This document shows, one piece after another, positions 18,233 to 29,009 of a stretch of 33,672 bases of DNA (position 1 is its first letter; each line of letters opens with the position of its first letter). The position numbers were made by a program, and so were the translations under genes. The notes beneath the pieces were generated by a model. The model saw only the letters and a list, made by a program, of their open reading frames with translations, made no database searches and was not told where the DNA came from. Source of the DNA: Chara braunii (Eukaryota > Streptophyta > Charophyceae > Charales > Characeae); the NCBI GenBank assembly GCA_003427395.1, contig BFEA01000398.1, positions 13,377-47,048 of the forward strand, in the 5' to 3' direction.

Positions 18233-18900
18233 CTATGATTTGTCTGTTCACTTGTGACCTTGATGCGATAAAAAGCTCTCCTCTTCTCTCACATGATCAT
18301 CAATCTTGTCGTGTCAAGTCTGTCTTGAGTCTTGCCTCGTGATCTCGTTTGAAGTCCTTGTCCGTCTTGTCATAGTTCTCAAATCTCTGAATTTGCAAAC
18401 TTGATACATGCTTGACATATTTAATTTTAATTTTATTATTTGCATCATCATTGTTGTTCCGAATCAAAATAAAAGATTCCTAAGACCGGGGACCGTCAAA
18501 GACCACAATTGAAGGGTCTCGCTCGAAGCCGGACGCACACAACAGGAAGGGATTTGCTTTAATTTATTTATTTATTTATTGCAAACATCAGCATCCAAAA
18601 TCCTACGTGACAGCCTGTTGGCTTTCTGGTCGCCCGCAATGGCCTGACTGGAAAAAGTGCGACAACCTAGGGCGGGCACTGGGCTTGTTGAGTGCCTCTG
18701 CCCAGAACATGTGCATGTCTGATGGGGGCCTCTGTAAGGGCTCATTCCTCACATTATTATTATTATTTATTATTATTATTTGGCCCAGTTTGGCAAATGG
18801 TCCCGGGCCACTCTGGTAGCCTAGGAAGTTTCACTATTTTTTTTCTTCCTCCCTCCCTCCTTGCTTATTATTTTCCTTTCGTTGATTAGGTTGCCGCTTC
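18233..18900. other. Non-coding stretch with TTTA and TTA tracts
   Basis: Contains short (TTTA)n at about 18563-18583 and (TTA)n at about 18755-18781. No gene was recognised. Confidence 0.5.
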
Positions 18901-18924
18901 TCCACCCTAACCTCCCCCTATCTT

Positions 18925-18950
18925 GGTTAGGGTTTTGTTAGGGTTTAGGG
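18925..18950 (+). repeat. Short telomere-like or telobox sequence
   Basis: TTAGGGTTTTG is followed by TTAGGGTTTAGGG, resembling plant-type TTTAGGG telomere repeats or telobox elements (AAACCCTAA). It is too short to be a telomere. Confidence 0.4.
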
Positions 18951-19109
18951 CTTTTTCCAGCCTTCCCCTTCAGCCACCCTGGACCCCGACACATCCTCCC
19001 CCATCAAGCGGATTTGTGCGACACGTGACCAACCGTTTGAGACGCGCGGCGACTCACGACTACCCTACCCTCCGAAAATATCACACCACCTTCCTCCCCA
19101 TCTCCCACC

Positions 19110-19744
19110 ATGTCTACCTCCCTCCCCCCTTTGTCCACCAACGTGAGCAATTTTGAGGAGGCTCCCGTGGCCCCGACCATTTCCCAGATGGCCGATCAGA
19201 CAATAGTTCAAAAGCACACCCCAACCACTCATCTTGACCCGTACTCACTTCTCTCCTTGCCCCCATCACCAAACAGCTCCACGCTCTCGCACTTGAAGTT
19301 AACCGCCTTAAGTTTTCTCCTCATCGATCTCCCAACCGCTCTCAGACTCCCTCCCCTAGCGACTCCCTGTCCTGCTCCCCCCGACTCGAGTATCGTTGAT
19401 ATCGGCTCCTCCTCTACTACTCAGGCCTAACAGCAATGGCAACTACTTAAGCCGACCAGACCACCCCGTCTGGTACAGCACTTCCATCGGCCTCCAATGC
19501 CCTTGTCGTTTCTGTCATTGCCACTGGTTCTGTCATCAGGGTATTGGTAGATGGCCAGGCAGTTTTATCTGCCCTTGTCGGTGCTGCTACCCAGCTTTGT
19601 GGGCCGGTCATGGCGTTACCGAACACATCTCTTTCCCCATCTTCTATTCCCCCGTCTGCACCCCTAGGCACCTACCAGTTCGAGATTCCTCCTCCCATTC
19701 GAGTATCGTCTCCTACCCCTCGTCCTTCGACCCTGCGCACCTAG
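19110..19744 (+). pseudogene. Unrecognised Pro/Ser/Thr-rich coding remnant
   Basis: Two open pieces in different frames suggest a decayed protein. 19110-19430 encodes MSTSLPPLSTNVSNFEEAP..., and 19436-19744 includes SNALVVSVIATGSVIRVLVD and GAATQLCGPVMALPNTS, with a TAA at about 19448. Composition is Pro/Ser/Thr-rich with no catalytic motif. It ends just before the LTR at 19774. A retroelement gag or ORF1-like remnant is possible, but I do not recognise the family, and it could be chance. Confidence 0.3.
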
Positions 19745-19773
19745 CGATTGGCTGACCTGCAGGCCAAGTACGT

Positions 19774-20603
19774 TGTTGGAGCAACCCAGCTAAGGCAATT
19801 TTGGGTGGAGGGAAGGTGGGGCTTAGCATCCATCGCAGCTACGGTGGAGGCACCAAGGAGGAGTGTAGAAGAAAGGGGGAAGAAGGAGAAGGAAGAACAA
19901 GAAGGAGCTTACGTTGGTTGTGGTGATCTGCATCTTCATCTTCTTGGTTGGCGCTGCACCTGGAAGGCCCCAAGTGGGGTGGTATCTTAAAGGAAGACTC
20001 TGGGTGTGGAAGTATGCATGGCGGCCATAGTGGAGGGACAATGTAGCTTTGCATTGTCCTTTGAACATCAGTTCTGATGGTCTCACTGCCCATCGGTTTG
20101 ACTAAGTAGGAGTAGCAGGTGTTGGATGGCTATGGTAGACTTCTTGAGCGACTAGCAATAAGGGGAGGATTTGGACATTGATTCAAGTTCATTCACCATT
20201 GTTGTTGTTAATTGTTATTATTATTAAAATGTTGAGGGAGATGTTGGAGCCCATCGGTTTGACTAAGTAGGAGTAGCAGGTGTTGGATGGCTATGGTAGA
20301 CTTCTTGAGCGACTAGCAATAAGGGGAGGATTTGGACATTGATTCAAGTTCATTCACCATTGTTGTTGTTAATTGTTATTATTATTAAAATGTTGAGGGA
20401 GATGTTGGAGGAGGGAGCTGTTCGCGAGTTGAAGGAGTTGTGACATTGGTTCTTGCTTGTGATCGTCGTTTCTTCTTCTTCCATTCTCATTTTTCCTTCT
20501 TCTTTTGTCTGTTTCTCTTCTCCATCCCTGGCATTTCAGTTGCAATTGAACGACATCATCTTTCTTCGAGTTGTTGCACGGTAAAATACCTAGGATCATA
20601 ACA
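19774..20603 (+). mobile_element. 5' LTR of Ty3/gypsy element 2
   Basis: About 830 bp from TGTTGGAGCAACC to ATCATAACA, followed by a primer site. It aligns with the LTR at 3362-4103 through words such as GCTGCACCTGGAAGGCCCC, GCATGGCGG, GACTTCTTGAG and ATTGATTC. The extra length is due to a 161-bp tandem duplication. No matching 3' LTR is in the window, so the element is either truncated or longer than this region. Confidence 0.8.
20088..20409 (+). repeat. 161-bp tandem duplication in LTR 2
   Basis: Two adjacent units, 20088-20248 and 20249-20409, both begin GCCCATCGGTTTGACTAAG and end GGGAGATGTTGGA. They read as identical, so the duplication is recent. LTR 1 has one copy of the corresponding segment. 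Confidence 0.92.
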
Positions 20604-22003
20604 GTTGGTATCGGACCGCTACTTACTTACTTGCAAGAGGTTGTCTTGTTACCCTAACCCTGATCATGAGTTTGATTATGGAAAGTAAACTCGGATTAGG
20701 GTTCGTATTAGAAGGCAAGTGGGGTGGCGAGGTATGTGGGAGTTGCCCCCACCTGGTCTACACCTTGTAGGGTCCACATCGACCCTGACCAGGTTAACCA
20801 AGTGGGTGTTTGGGGTGTGAGACACGGGAAGTGTTAGTATGATGTGTTACGAGGGAGGAGAGGTTGAGTGTTGACTCACACCTGGACTCTAAGCTTGAGG
20901 AGGGCATTGAGCGATGATCGGGGTTTCTCTCCAAGAGGGCGAACTTGGTGATTGAAATAGCATGGCTGCACCGTATGACTTCAAGTCGCTGATGGGTCTT
21001 CAACGTCGATGTGGGATGTGGCGATGTATTTTGGTGTAGAGTAGACCCTCCTAGTCGATCGGTACACTACAATAAAGGTTGCCAATTGGGTCATGAGGAC
21101 ATATAAGAGGGGGCATGAGTTATTGGGCATTGAGCGAAGACAAGTGCTGTCATTGCTGTGTAACTGGGGGATGCCAATGGTGAGTGCATCATGCTGCATC
21201 GCTTGATGGGTGTGCACTATGCAGGCTTCCTTTCCTACTCTCCATGACCTTGGCTGATGTTAATGCATTTGTAGACTTCTCTCTCACCTGATAGATGGAT
21301 GTGAAGAATCTTGATCAGCAATGCTTATTCTTTCGATTGTGCTTTCATATTTCATTCTGAATTTGGTTGTAGCTGAGTAGGGACCATTTGTGCTTTGTCT
21401 TTTCTTTTCAGTATCTCAAGGATAGCTTTGGGATGTATTGTAGAGTTCTTTCTCCCGGAGTAAAGGCTGCTTCCCTTTGGAAAAGAGCTTTGGGTTGTTG
21501 GTCTACATGAGGGCACGCATACCTGGTGGGACCCTAGCCCAGTGAGAAAGAACCTTGCTTGGTACCAGATCTAATGTCGCTTCAGGCAATTCCCTGACAT
21601 GCTGGAAGGAGGAGCACCCTTCCATCTGTTTTTTTCGATGCGCGTTAGATTAGGTGAGAGTGGATCTCATGTGTGATCTAACCGAACCCATTAGTTAGGT
21701 CAGACCTCTGTTATTATTTCTATTTGTTGTTGTTGTTTGCCATTTTCCAGTCCAAATGAATAGGTGCTCCAACAAGGAGTTCTATCCTTTCTTCTTCTGT
21801 GGTATTTGATTCTTCATGTGAGTGTATCTCGATGCCCGTAATGACGTGGTCTCAGAAAAGAGAGAGAGAGAGGAGGGAAAAAGAGAGTACCTTTCTTGGA
21901 AGGCTGAGGACTGCAAAAAGGAGTGTTCGTCGGGAAAAAAAAGGAAGAGAGCACTCCTCTTGAGAGATCTGCTGAATCCAATTCCGGTTATCAATTCTCT
22001 AAC
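20604..22003 (+). mobile_element. Leader of element 2
   Basis: About 1.4 kb between primer site and gag ATG, homologous with the leader of element 1 throughout. Near its end, at about 21850-21970, it carries the same basic region (AAAAGAGAGAGAGAG, CTCTTGAGAGATCT) that in element 1 is read as the start of gag. Indels disrupt that reading here. The splice donor-like site of element 1 is not conserved. Confidence 0.7.
20606..20617 (+). promoter_or_regulatory. Primer-binding site of element 2
   Basis: TGGTATCGGACC lies two bases after the LTR end. It differs by one base from the primer site of element 1 and by two from the usual initiator Met tRNA complement. Confidence 0.8.
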
Positions 22004-22644
22004 ATGGCGAAAACCTTAGAGCAATTGAAGGCCCTGAGAGAGGCAACAGACGATGAGGATAAATCACTCCATGAACCACTTATAGCAAAGGCTTTGGAAA
22101 GGGAGAAGCAGAGGAAGCAGGGGGAAGACCACCCTTGCTGCCAGGACTCTTATTGAGAGGATTCCCTTTATGACAGATGATGCAATTAAGGAACAGACAG
22201 GCTCTTATATTAGAGCTTTGTCTATTTTCCATCTCCTGGACAAAGGCCCTGGCGTGGTGTCCCGGCTGTTTGATGAGGTGAAAAGCCTGCAGGATACCAT
22301 GGATAAGATAGTCCAGAAGCATTGCGCGCAATTATAGAAAATTGCAGTTGTAGAACAGTCTCTAACAACCAATCCTCCATCCTTATCTCTTGGTTTTACT
22401 GCTGCTGTTGTTTCCACTAATAATGCCTCTCTCTACTCCTCAACTTCTATGAATGTCATAGTCAGTGAGGTCGGAACTGCAGCAGCAGTTTTTGATTTTG
22501 TGACATCTGCTAGTACTGCAGGTTCAAGTCAAGGATCAGTGGTTGTTGTTCTTCCTCCAGCACTCCTTAAGTCGATATAAGAGGGTGTCACACCTTCCTC
22601 CCCAGTGTGATGGGGAGGTTGATGCAATCTCCTGGTGAGCTTAA
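22004..22644 (+). pseudogene. gag: gag of element 2, first part
   Basis: ATG 22004 starts MAKTLEQLKALREATDDEDK, matching MANISSAQWQ of element 1. The frame stops at 22156, but the coding sense continues in another frame (about 22140-22337: TLIERIPFMTDD, ALSIFHLLDKG, FDEVKSLQDTMDKIV). After a Ser/Thr/Val-rich linker, CDGEVDAISW at about 22616-22635 matches YDGKGDITSW of element 1. At 22641 the gene is split by the first TTAA insertion. Several stops and frameshifts show that it is dead. Confidence 0.75.
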
Positions 22645-22848
22645 ACCACCAGTACCTCGCCCTGCTTGAAAGATCCGACACGGCCGTTAACGCGCCGCGT
22701 CGGGCGGGGTACCCACCGACTGGCGACCGGTAGTCCCAAAAAAACGGGCGCAAAAAAAAAGCAAAAAACAAAAAAAAACGCAACAAAAATGTAAAGTAGC
22801 AACGCAAAAGAAACGGGCACGGCGGGGCGGGGGAAAGGGGGGAAGAAC

Positions 22849-23006
22849 NNNNNNNNNNNNNNNNNNNNNNNNNNNNNNNNNNNNNNNNNNNNNNNNNNNN
22901 NNNNNNNNNNNNNNNNNNNNNNNNNNNNNNNNNNNNNNNNNNNNNNNNNNNNNNNNNNNNNNNNNNNNNNNNNNNNNNNNNNNNNNNNNNNNNNNNNNNN
23001 NNNNNN
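22849..23006. other. Assembly gap (158 N)
   Basis: A run of N next to a (CA)n tract inside element A. Frames shown across it are meaningless. The true length may differ. Confidence 1.

Positions 23007-23045
<39 letters not shown>
23007..23045. repeat. (CA)n microsatellite at the gap edge
   Basis: At least 39 bp of CA directly after the N run. The tract and the purine-rich sequence before the gap probably caused the assembly break. Confidence 0.95.
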
Positions 23046-23048
<3 letters not shown>

Positions 23049-23086
23049 AATGAATCTTCCTCTTTATCGAGGAAGATTTATTCTCG
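23045..23086. repeat. 18-bp hairpin in element A
   Basis: CGAGAATGAATCTTCCTC (23045-23062) pairs with GAGGAAGATTTATTCTCG (23069-23086) with a single G-T position and a 6-nt loop TTTATC. It is among the longest short-loop stems in the window and looks like a transcribed-hairpin or foldback remnant. Confidence 0.85.
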
Positions 23087-23300
23087 TTGGGCACGTCTGA
23101 TTTCGTTTTGTTTTTTTTGTTTTTTTTGTTTTTTTTTTGCAGAATGTTGTATGTTTTTGTGTGTTTTTTTTTTGTTTTTTTTTTCCGTTGTGTACTACGG
23201 TTGTCTGAGGCTCGGCAATATAGTCCGAGGCTCGGGAATGACCGGGCTACCGGCAGCCTGAGCCACGGGCCTTGACAACCGGTAGGTACTGGTGGTTTAA

Positions 23301-23515
23301 ATGACAGCCTACTTCATGGTATCCCGAACACCGGAATCTAATAGAGCGGTGGTTTTACGCATCCATATAGAGCCCCCTATGATAAACTTTGTGGAGGTCA
23401 AGGCTGGAAAGGAAGGTGATTCCAGACTTGACCTTGTAATGTGGCTGGAAGTTACCCCTGTGACCCGTAGAACAACTACCAATCAAACAGTTTGAAGATC
23501 CACATGTTTTCTTGA
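23301..23515 (+). pseudogene. gag: gag of element 2, middle part
   Basis: MTAYFMVSRTPESNRAVV matches MRSYFEVLRTPQEDRSMI of element 1, followed by IEPPMINFVEV and LVMWLEVTPV (compare IEPVVRNLIEL and LTEWLKVTPV). After a small frameshift, QFEDPHVFL matches WFQDKHVAL up to the second TTAA insertion. It lies between elements A and B. Confidence 0.8.
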
Positions 23516-24228
23516 ACCACCACTACCTCTGTCACTCTTGGGAAAAATGGAAAAAATGGCAGTTTTCCCACTTTTCCCGAACGTTTCGGGGTTCTGTGGA
23601 GGCTCTGCAGTTGGGCCTTGTGGGCCCGTTTGAAAAAACAAAAAGAAAACCAGAAGACCAAGTCGGGGAAGGCCATGCACAAATTTGTGCTCACACCAAA
23701 ACTCACAAGAAAGTATCTAACTACTATTGTGGCCAATTTTAGGTTTTCGTTGTTCATGTTTTTGTTTTCCTTCTTTTCTTTGTTTTGGTGCCCTGCCAGG
23801 GAGGCACGGCACAGTCCACGGGCTGCTGACGCTTTGTACAGGAGGGCATGCCCGCACTACTACTTCGCAGAATGTATTAACCCGCTTTCCCGCACTAAGT
23901 TGATCTTCCTTTTTCTTTTTTCTTTCTTTTTTTTTTTTTTGGTGGACCTGACATCCCTGCTGTAATGCCCTCACTGAAGGCATGCATACTCACACAACAA
24001 CTTTGGGTTAGGTATTTACCTGGTATCACGTCCAAAGAGGTGTTTGTTTTTTTTCTTTTTGTTTTTTGTGGTTGTGAGCTCATCGTTTTTCGAAAGTCTG
24101 GTCGTGCTTTTTTTTTCACTTTTTCATAAGAGTACCAGAAAAGAAACAAAATGAAGCCCAGGCTCAGCAAAACTTGGTGTGCAGTGAAAATCGGGGTCGG
24201 CAAAAACAGGCTCGGAGGTAGTGGTGGT
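23516..24228. mobile_element. TTAA-flanked inverted-repeat element B
   Basis: The termini ACCACCACTACCTC (23516-23529) and GAGGTAGTGGTGGT (24215-24228) are exact reverse complements, and they differ by one base from those of element A over the first 13. Flanks are TTGA (23512-23515, one change from TTAA) and TTAA (24229-24232). Excision would join HVFL to a segment aligned with the KARLTLEAL region of element 1. The 713-bp interior is T-rich, with no transposase, and unlike the interior of A. It is probably a second non-autonomous member of the same terminal family. Confidence 0.8.
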
Positions 24229-24232
24229 TTAA

Positions 24233-24475
24233 GCGCCAGACAAAAGCCTTTGGGCATGCGAGGTAAGTAGTGCATGGGCACCATAAAGTCCTTCGAGCAA
24301 GAATTTGCCTAAACTTTTTACCACTCCTGCCCTTGAGATGAACGCTATCATGTGTTTGGATGCTGTACGTGCTACAATCCCTGACAAATATATTTGTCCG
24401 CTAGGACTCCCAAAGTTTTCAGGCTGACAATCCTTCATGAAAGAGGTAAGGCAGCTTGAGGAGTTCGACAATGCC
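24233..24475 (+). pseudogene. gag: gag of element 2, last part
   Basis: After element B the coding sense resumes with frameshifts: FEQEF at about 24294, then FTTPALEMNAIMCLDAV from 24317 and PDKYICPLGLPK, matching FTTPNLGMTDVSSMDVV and PKEYLSLLGLKD of element 1. Similarity fades at about 24475, close to the inverted dispersed repeat. No pol genes of element 2 follow. Confidence 0.7.
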
Positions 24476-24599
24476 TGCGCGCAGACAAGAGGACCTGTCC
24501 TCGAAAGCAGTTACAGCGCAACAACCCTCGGCGCCTAGGCGAACAAGGGACCTTCACAATCGTGTAACGTAGGAGCACGCCCAACGGTATGCAGCTAAG

Positions 24600-24885
24600 A
24601 TACCACTTTGCCATGTGAGCCAGTTATGCTTCTCACGACTTCTTGCGATAGGACAAGGTTCCGCAAGGCATAATTTACCTCCACCTAAGGGGTTATCACC
24701 ACCCTTAGGTAGGTGTATTCATGCTGAGTTATTGAGTCTTGACCCACATGTGGCGGCTTTTACTTGTTGTGCCGCATTTTCTCGCCGGCCGTAGCATAGG
24801 AATACGCATGGTAAAACGTCTAAAACTGCCCCGTAAATGCATTGAGCCTCAGGGCGCTGATCCCTTAGACCGGCTTATGATTTCA
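24600..24885 (-). repeat. Dispersed repeat, copy 2 (inverted)
   Basis: The reverse complement matches 15880-16215 in order (GATCAGCGCCCTGAGG, GCGTATTCCTATGCTAC, GTAAAAGC, CATGTGGGTCA, CCTAAGGGTGGTGATAACCC). The hairpin CCTAAGG/CCTTAGG (24684-24709) is kept in both copies, while the spacers have diverged. The family is unknown. Confidence 0.55.
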
Positions 24886-26438
24886 AGTTGACTCAATCGG
24901 CGAGCTTTTGTGCTCATGGAGTTTCATTTTGAACACTTTCCGTTTCGATCCCATAACTCATTCTAAGCAAACCATATTCCTATATAAGTTAGAAATGTTG
25001 CACTGGTACCTAGCAATATGGTTTACAGTTAGTCATCCGTAATGTCATGACCAATTGTCATGGCGGCATACTGTGCAATGCTCAAAGGTGTGTGGCCCTT
25101 CATTGAGTCCCAGTCTAGTGTGATTCTTTGGGCATCGCCTAAAGAATACATGTGATCGGGAGTGGCTGAAAGTTAGGGATCATAGTGCTTCAGTTCCCGT
25201 GATCGTGAGTTGCTGAAAGTTAGTCGCTCAACCTTCACTCGCCCTGCTTATTGTGCAAGTCGAGGCAGTTGGCGGCGATCACAACTCCTTCACCCTAAGG
25301 GCGACCTCGTGTGCTAGACAAGGATCTTGAATCCAGTCATGGACACATTGTCCAACTAATAATCCGAACGAGGAAAACAATGTGATTATTTCATAACTGT
25401 AGAAAACATAGTCCTTTTTAGGAGAGCGATCCCCTCTGAATTGTTAGGCGTCGGGCCTAAGTCACACACCCACCCTACAGAGGGTTAAGTCGGCCTGATA
25501 CAATCCCTAAAATGTGACATCCTTTCTCAAATATACATACATAATGAATTAGTTCAGGGGTCGAGTCTTAAAGGTAAGGAGATGTCATGAAATCTTACAC
25601 AAACAAAAACCACATAAGAAAGCATAAGTCTTTTGGCCTTTCGACAAATATCAAAGTCACTTAGGCTCTAGGGCTTCCAACGAGCATCAAAGCAATAGCC
25701 TTTTCGCCTTCTAATATAAATCAATCTATTCAACATCAAGGGAAAACAAAGTAAAGTCGGAAATCCAAACCAAGTATATAAAAGGTATGCTGTGTCGCGA
25801 CGTCTGGGTCTAAGCCCCGATGAGCCTAGCTCATCAATTTAAGTTTTTCCAATGAGCAGGACATAAACAATTTCTCACTGACATGTGAGCAAAAATCAAA
25901 ACGCATCGCACAACTCTGATAGAGTCAACGCTTCGCTCACTTTCACCCTTTCTACCCTTACACTCAAACCTTTCACAATCAAATAATCCTTTATCTGTTC
26001 AGGTCATTCAACCCAATCCAGTTGAATCACACAAGGATACTTCTCAACACAGACTTTGTAGATGACGCCTTGAAAAAATAGAAATGCCTTTTCAATGAGG
26101 GGTCTATTATAGAGTGGGGACATCAAAGGTGAGTTCACAAACCAACCTGTTATCATAAGATTACAGAATGTAATCTTGTATGGATTCATCACGAGTCCCT
26201 TTGCAACAATTTCTCAATTGAGATCACCTGTAACCACACACAGGTCAACACAATCCCACCGCCATTACTATCAGTATAACCTTATCTGAAATTCAATAAC
26301 TGGACTTCAACTCTAATGGAGGATGATAAAATATTGGCACAACTTCCTCTAAGGAAATAACCTCCCTAACTTGCTTTCAGAATAAATCAAAGAGATAGTC
26401 ACCTGACGTACGTAAAATATAAAAGTTGACTCGTTTCT
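24886..26438. other. AT-rich non-coding block, nothing recognised
   Basis: About 1.5 kb, more AT-rich than its surroundings from 25330 on. A short duplication GTGGCTGAAAGTTAG / GTTGCTGAAAGTTAG lies at about 25160 and 25210. A minus-strand open segment at 26004-26192 shows no motif. It may be an old element, but no terminus was found. Confidence 0.4.
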
Positions 26439-26503
26439 GATCTAGTAGAGATTTTGGTAACACTTCCTTTAGGAAAGTGAACTTCCAAAATCTATACTAG
26501 GTC
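26439..26503. repeat. Imperfect 65-bp palindrome
   Basis: GATCTAG...AGATTTTGG (26439-26457) pairs with CCAAAATCT...CTAGGTC (26485-26503). An inner CACTTCCT/AGGAAAGTG pairing lies at 26461-26479. Only a few positions do not pair. Confidence 0.75.
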
Positions 26504-26637
26504 AAAAATAAGGATTCGGTTTTCGATCTAACCTTTGGCCTGCTCAGCCCATCTATTCTTATTTTACCTAGTAGGAAAGCGTTTGGTGACCGCCTATAGA
26601 ACTAAGCTATAACAAAACACCATGGTTGCCCCGGATA

Positions 26638-26780
26638 TGGACATCCAGACAACCAGACAAGGACACCGGACCCGTGTCTGGATGAAACCGGACGTTCCCT
26701 TAACCGGACATGCATCCTTACATCCAGGCCTTTAGACGCGGACGGTCCGGTTGGATGTGTGGATGTCTAGATGTCCAAGT
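26638..26780. repeat. Foldback of GGACATCCAGAC-type words
   Basis: GGACATCCAGACAACC at 26638-26653 is roughly mirrored by GATGTCTAGATGTCC at 26762-26776. The words GGACATCC, CCGGAC and GTCTGGAT recur between them. GGACACCGGACCCG at 26661-26674 recurs in direct orientation at 27247-27260, so related DNA flanks the alanine-coding block on both sides. A transposon terminus is possible but unproven. Confidence 0.45.
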
Positions 26781-26834
26781 GGGAAAAAAAAAAAAAACCT
26801 TCCACACACACACACACGCACATCAAAGCCCACA

Positions 26835-27090
26835 ATTGTTGCAGCTGCAGTAGCAGGAACAACAGATGCACCTGACGTGGCAGCTGCAACAAGTGCAGCA
26901 CTTGTTGTAGCTGCAACAGGAGGTGCAGCTGTTGTTGCAGCTGCTGTCAATGAAGCTGCAGCTGTTGCAGCTGCTCTTCCTGCTGCTGCAGTTGTTGCAG
27001 CTCCTGTTCCTGCTGCTATTGTTGCAGCTGCAACTGCAGCGGATCGAGCAGGTGCAGCTGCGGATGCAACTGCTGTTGCAATTGCATCAC
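26835..27090. repeat. GCAGCTG-rich cryptic repeat, open on both strands
   Basis: GTTGCAGCTGC and CAGCTGTTGCAGC words recur with codon periodicity, so both strands read as alanine-rich chains (plus frame 26751-27137, minus frame 26732-27526). There is no domain, and the frames run into unrelated DNA. I treat this as a repeat rather than a gene, though a low-complexity protein cannot be excluded. Confidence 0.6.
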
Positions 27091-27726
27091 CCCATGCTGA
27101 TTCGGGCACTTCAGGGCCCGTCCGGTTAGGTCGCTGATGAAAACAAAATGTCACTAGCAATTTTGCGGGGGCACGCAGGGCCTCGAAAACGGTCTGGGCA
27201 CCCCCAAAACAGATTTGAATTTTTCGGGAATCGGACCTACCGGAGCGGACACCGGACCCGGACATCCAGACCGACTGTCTGGATCGGGATCCTGTCTGTG
27301 CCGCATGTCGGGCCGCATGTTGTATCCTTGTTGCGCCATCCCCATGACATCTATGAATCCTCGTTGTGATGCATAAGGGGAGTTTCGCCAGGATGTCATG
27401 TAGGCAGCGAGAGAGGGAGAGCGAGCGGGAGAGAGAGAAACAAAAGCAATAGCGGGTCACAGATCCATGCGAAAAAGTTTGATGATATAAAAATATGGAT
27501 GTATCATTCAAGTGGTGCGGAATCAACCAAACAATGGGACGACATCTTTCGCGGCAGCCATTGGTGCATCATTTTCTTGCCAGATATCCATCATTTCGTC
27601 CTGCTTGCTCTGTGTTTTAGTTCTGTGGCGGAGAACGCCATACTGGCATGGTTTTCACCTCATGGACGTCAGCGGATCATTGTCGTTCATGCCAATCTTT
27701 TCAATATCGTGTCAGTTGCATTCTGG

Positions 27727-28675
<949 letters not shown>

Positions 28676-28885
28676 ATCATCTCCACGTCAGCCACCATGT
28701 CATCTCCACGTCATCTCCAAGTGAACATTTCACCTCCACCCCACCTCCCTTTCACGTTCTCTCCAAGTCATCTCTTTACGTCATCTCCATGTCATCTCTT
28801 CACGTCATATCCATGTCATCTCTTTATTTCATCTCCACCTCGTCTCCACCTCACTTCTACATCATCTCTTCAGCTCAGTTCCAAC
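28676..28885. repeat. Degenerate CATCTCCACGT tandem repeat
   Basis: CATCTCCACGTCATCTCC-type words recur every 11-17 bp over about 210 bp, leading directly into the (CT)n tract. Confidence 0.75.
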
Positions 28886-28895
28886 GCGACTCCCG

Positions 28896-29009
<114 letters not shown>

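Larger units (their letters stand above)
22645..23296. mobile_element. TTAA-flanked inverted-repeat element A
   Basis: The termini are ACCACCAGTACCT (22645-22657) and AGGTACTGGTGGT (23284-23296), exact reverse complements. TTAA lies directly outside on both sides (22641-22644 and 23297-23300). Removing the insert with one TTAA joins gag codons that align without a gap to ISWISSMRSYF of element 1, which confirms TTAA as target duplication. TTAA targets are typical of piggyBac-type transposons, but no transposase is visible and part of the insert is an N gap. It is probably a non-autonomous element. An intron is unlikely because gag of element 1 lacks it. Confidence 0.82.

Noticed and set aside
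18925-18950. Interstitial telomere
   Set aside because: Only about three irregular repeat units. A telobox or chance is more likely.
22529-23094. Open frames spanning the N gap
   Set aside because: Most of the translation is unknown residues, and the rest comes from (CA)n and element A termini.
22641-24232. Elements A and B as introns of gag
   Set aside because: gag of element 1 is uninterrupted, and both inserts have matching inverted termini and TTAA flanks rather than GT...AG ends.
26732-27526. 264-residue minus-strand alanine-rich frame
   Set aside because: It depends on GCAGCTG repeats that are open on both strands, and its ends lie in microsatellite-like and unrelated DNA.
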